A DNA stretch of 64,000 nt from Gardnerella vaginalis ATCC 14018 = JCM 11026 (GTDB lineage Bacteria > Actinomycetota > Actinomycetes > Actinomycetales > Bifidobacteriaceae), in contig NZ_AP012332.1 in NCBI RefSeq assembly GCF_001042655.1, positions 1,364,001 to 1,428,000 on the forward strand, written 5' to 3'. The stretch's first letter is position 1, and every line of letters starts with the position of its first letter. The notes under the pieces were generated by a model. The model was not told the DNA's origin. It saw nothing but the letters and a program-made list of their open reading frames with translations, and searched no databases. Below, piece by piece: positions 63,378-64,000 of the stretch. Both the position numbers and the translations under genes were made by a program.

Positions 63378-63745
63378 AGTGCTAGACCTCCCTGACGGGC
63401 GCCTTCAGCTACTGCTGCGACGCGACCATGATACTTATTACCGCCACGATCGAAGATTACAGCGGTAATACCCGCTTCCTTCGCCTTGGCAGCGATTAAC
63501 TCGCCAACCTTGGTAGCAGCTTCAGTCTTCGTACCAGTAAAACCAGCGAAGTCAGAAGTCAAGGTGGAAGCGCTTACAAGGGTAAGACCCTTAGTGTCAT
63601 CCACAATCTGAGCAACCATGTGACGGTTAGAACGAGAAACTACCAAACGTGGGCGCTCTGGAGTGCCAGAAATGCGCTTACGAAGACGGGCGTGACGACG
63701 CAAACGCGCGACTTTGGTACCCTTACCGAAAATCTTAACGCTCAT
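63374..63745 (-). CDS. rplR: 50S ribosomal protein L18
   Basis: A 123-residue 5S rRNA-binding protein. [18 protein letters not shown] and [18 protein letters not shown] are typical. The ATG at 63745 was chosen because it follows the rplF stop directly (TGATATG) and matches the family's first residues. Confidence 0.98.
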   Translation of the reverse strand: MSVKIFGKGTKVARLRRHARLRKRISGTPERPRLVVSRSNRHMVAQIVDDTKGLTLVSASTLTSDFAGFTGTKTEAATKVGELIAAKAKEAGITAVIFDRGGNKYHGRVAAVAEGARQGGLAL

Positions 63746-63746
63746 A

Positions 63747-64000
63747 TCACTTACCAGCCTTTCCAGCCTTGCGCAAAATACGCTCATCGCTGTACTTAAT
63801 GCCCTTACCCTTATAAGGTTCTGGAGCACGCAGCTTGCGAATGTTAGCGGCAGCCTGACCAACGGCCTGCTTGTCAGTACCCTTGACGATTACCTGATTT
63901 GCGTTTGGCAATTCAAACTCAATACCCTCAGGTGGCTGAACGGTAATAGTGTGAGAATATCCGAGTGAGAACTCAATGCCCTTACCCTTCATCACAGCAC
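63747..64000 (-). CDS. rplF: 50S ribosomal protein L6 (C-terminal part; start outside window)
   Basis: The frame stays open to the window edge. The visible 83 or so residues are the C-terminal domain of L6, with [16 protein letters not shown] and [13 protein letters not shown]. It is the most upstream gene of the visible spc operon. Confidence 0.97.
   Translation of the reverse strand, partial: AVMKGKGIEFSLGYSHTITVQPPEGIEFELPNANQVIVKGTDKQAVGQAAANIRKLRAPEPYKGKGIKYSDERILRKAGKAGK

Overview
The window reads as a chromosomal segment of a low-GC member of the Bifidobacteriaceae, most likely Gardnerella. The evidence is a giant single-chain type I fatty acid synthase beside a two-subunit biotin-dependent acyl-CoA carboxylase, a bifidobacterial-type amylopullulanase, Rib-repeat wall-anchored surface proteins, and a spc/alpha ribosomal operon without rpsD or map. 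The species was inferred by reading, not by a search.

Layout. 1-3191: 3' part of a Rib/Ig-repeat adhesin ending in an LTNTG sorting signal. 3192-4254: non-coding, rich in inverted repeats, with a 45-base copy of the end of the fatty acid synthase gene. 4255-10299: cell-surface amylopullulanase. 10718-23928: accC-accD-fas lipid synthesis operon, divergent from bioY (biotin uptake) at 24079-24744. 25075-29186: small cassette with a choloylglycine-hydrolase-like enzyme, a YdcZ-type transporter, a glutamine-amidotransferase-like protein and a divergent LacI regulator. 29638-31344: AIPR-family phage-resistance protein. 31774-33156: Ala/Lys-rich coiled-coil surface protein. 33646-40622: six-gene sugar operon (xylulokinase, binding protein, ATPase, two permeases, SIS isomerase) with a divergent ROK regulator. 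42141-52591: eight-gene oligosaccharide operon (binding protein, two permeases, GH65 phosphorylase, EamA transporter, beta-phosphoglucomutase, beta-galactosidase EbgA, EbgC) with a divergent LacI regulator. 54094-64000: tRNA-Ser, truA, an Mbeg1-like hydrolase, then the alpha/spc ribosomal block read leftward from rplF to rplQ.

How the genes work together. The left and right ends are housekeeping: malonyl-CoA formation, fatty acid synthesis and biotin supply, and translation and secretion. Between them lies an AT-rich accessory zone (about 25-53 kb) for carbohydrate capture, a hydrolase cassette and a defence gene. Starch or glycogen cut outside the cell by the amylopullulanase could feed oligosaccharide uptake. 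The GH65 phosphorylase with beta-phosphoglucomutase would yield glucose 6-phosphate, and xylulokinase feeds the bifid shunt.

Most unusual are short repeats at module borders. The amylopullulanase segment lies between two direct copies of a unit made of an ACAAACGC-armed hairpin plus the fas 3' end. The hydrolase cassette lies between two 28-base direct repeats that differ at one base. The same hairpin family recurs near 53.9 kb. No integrase or transposase was found, so how these modules moved is open.
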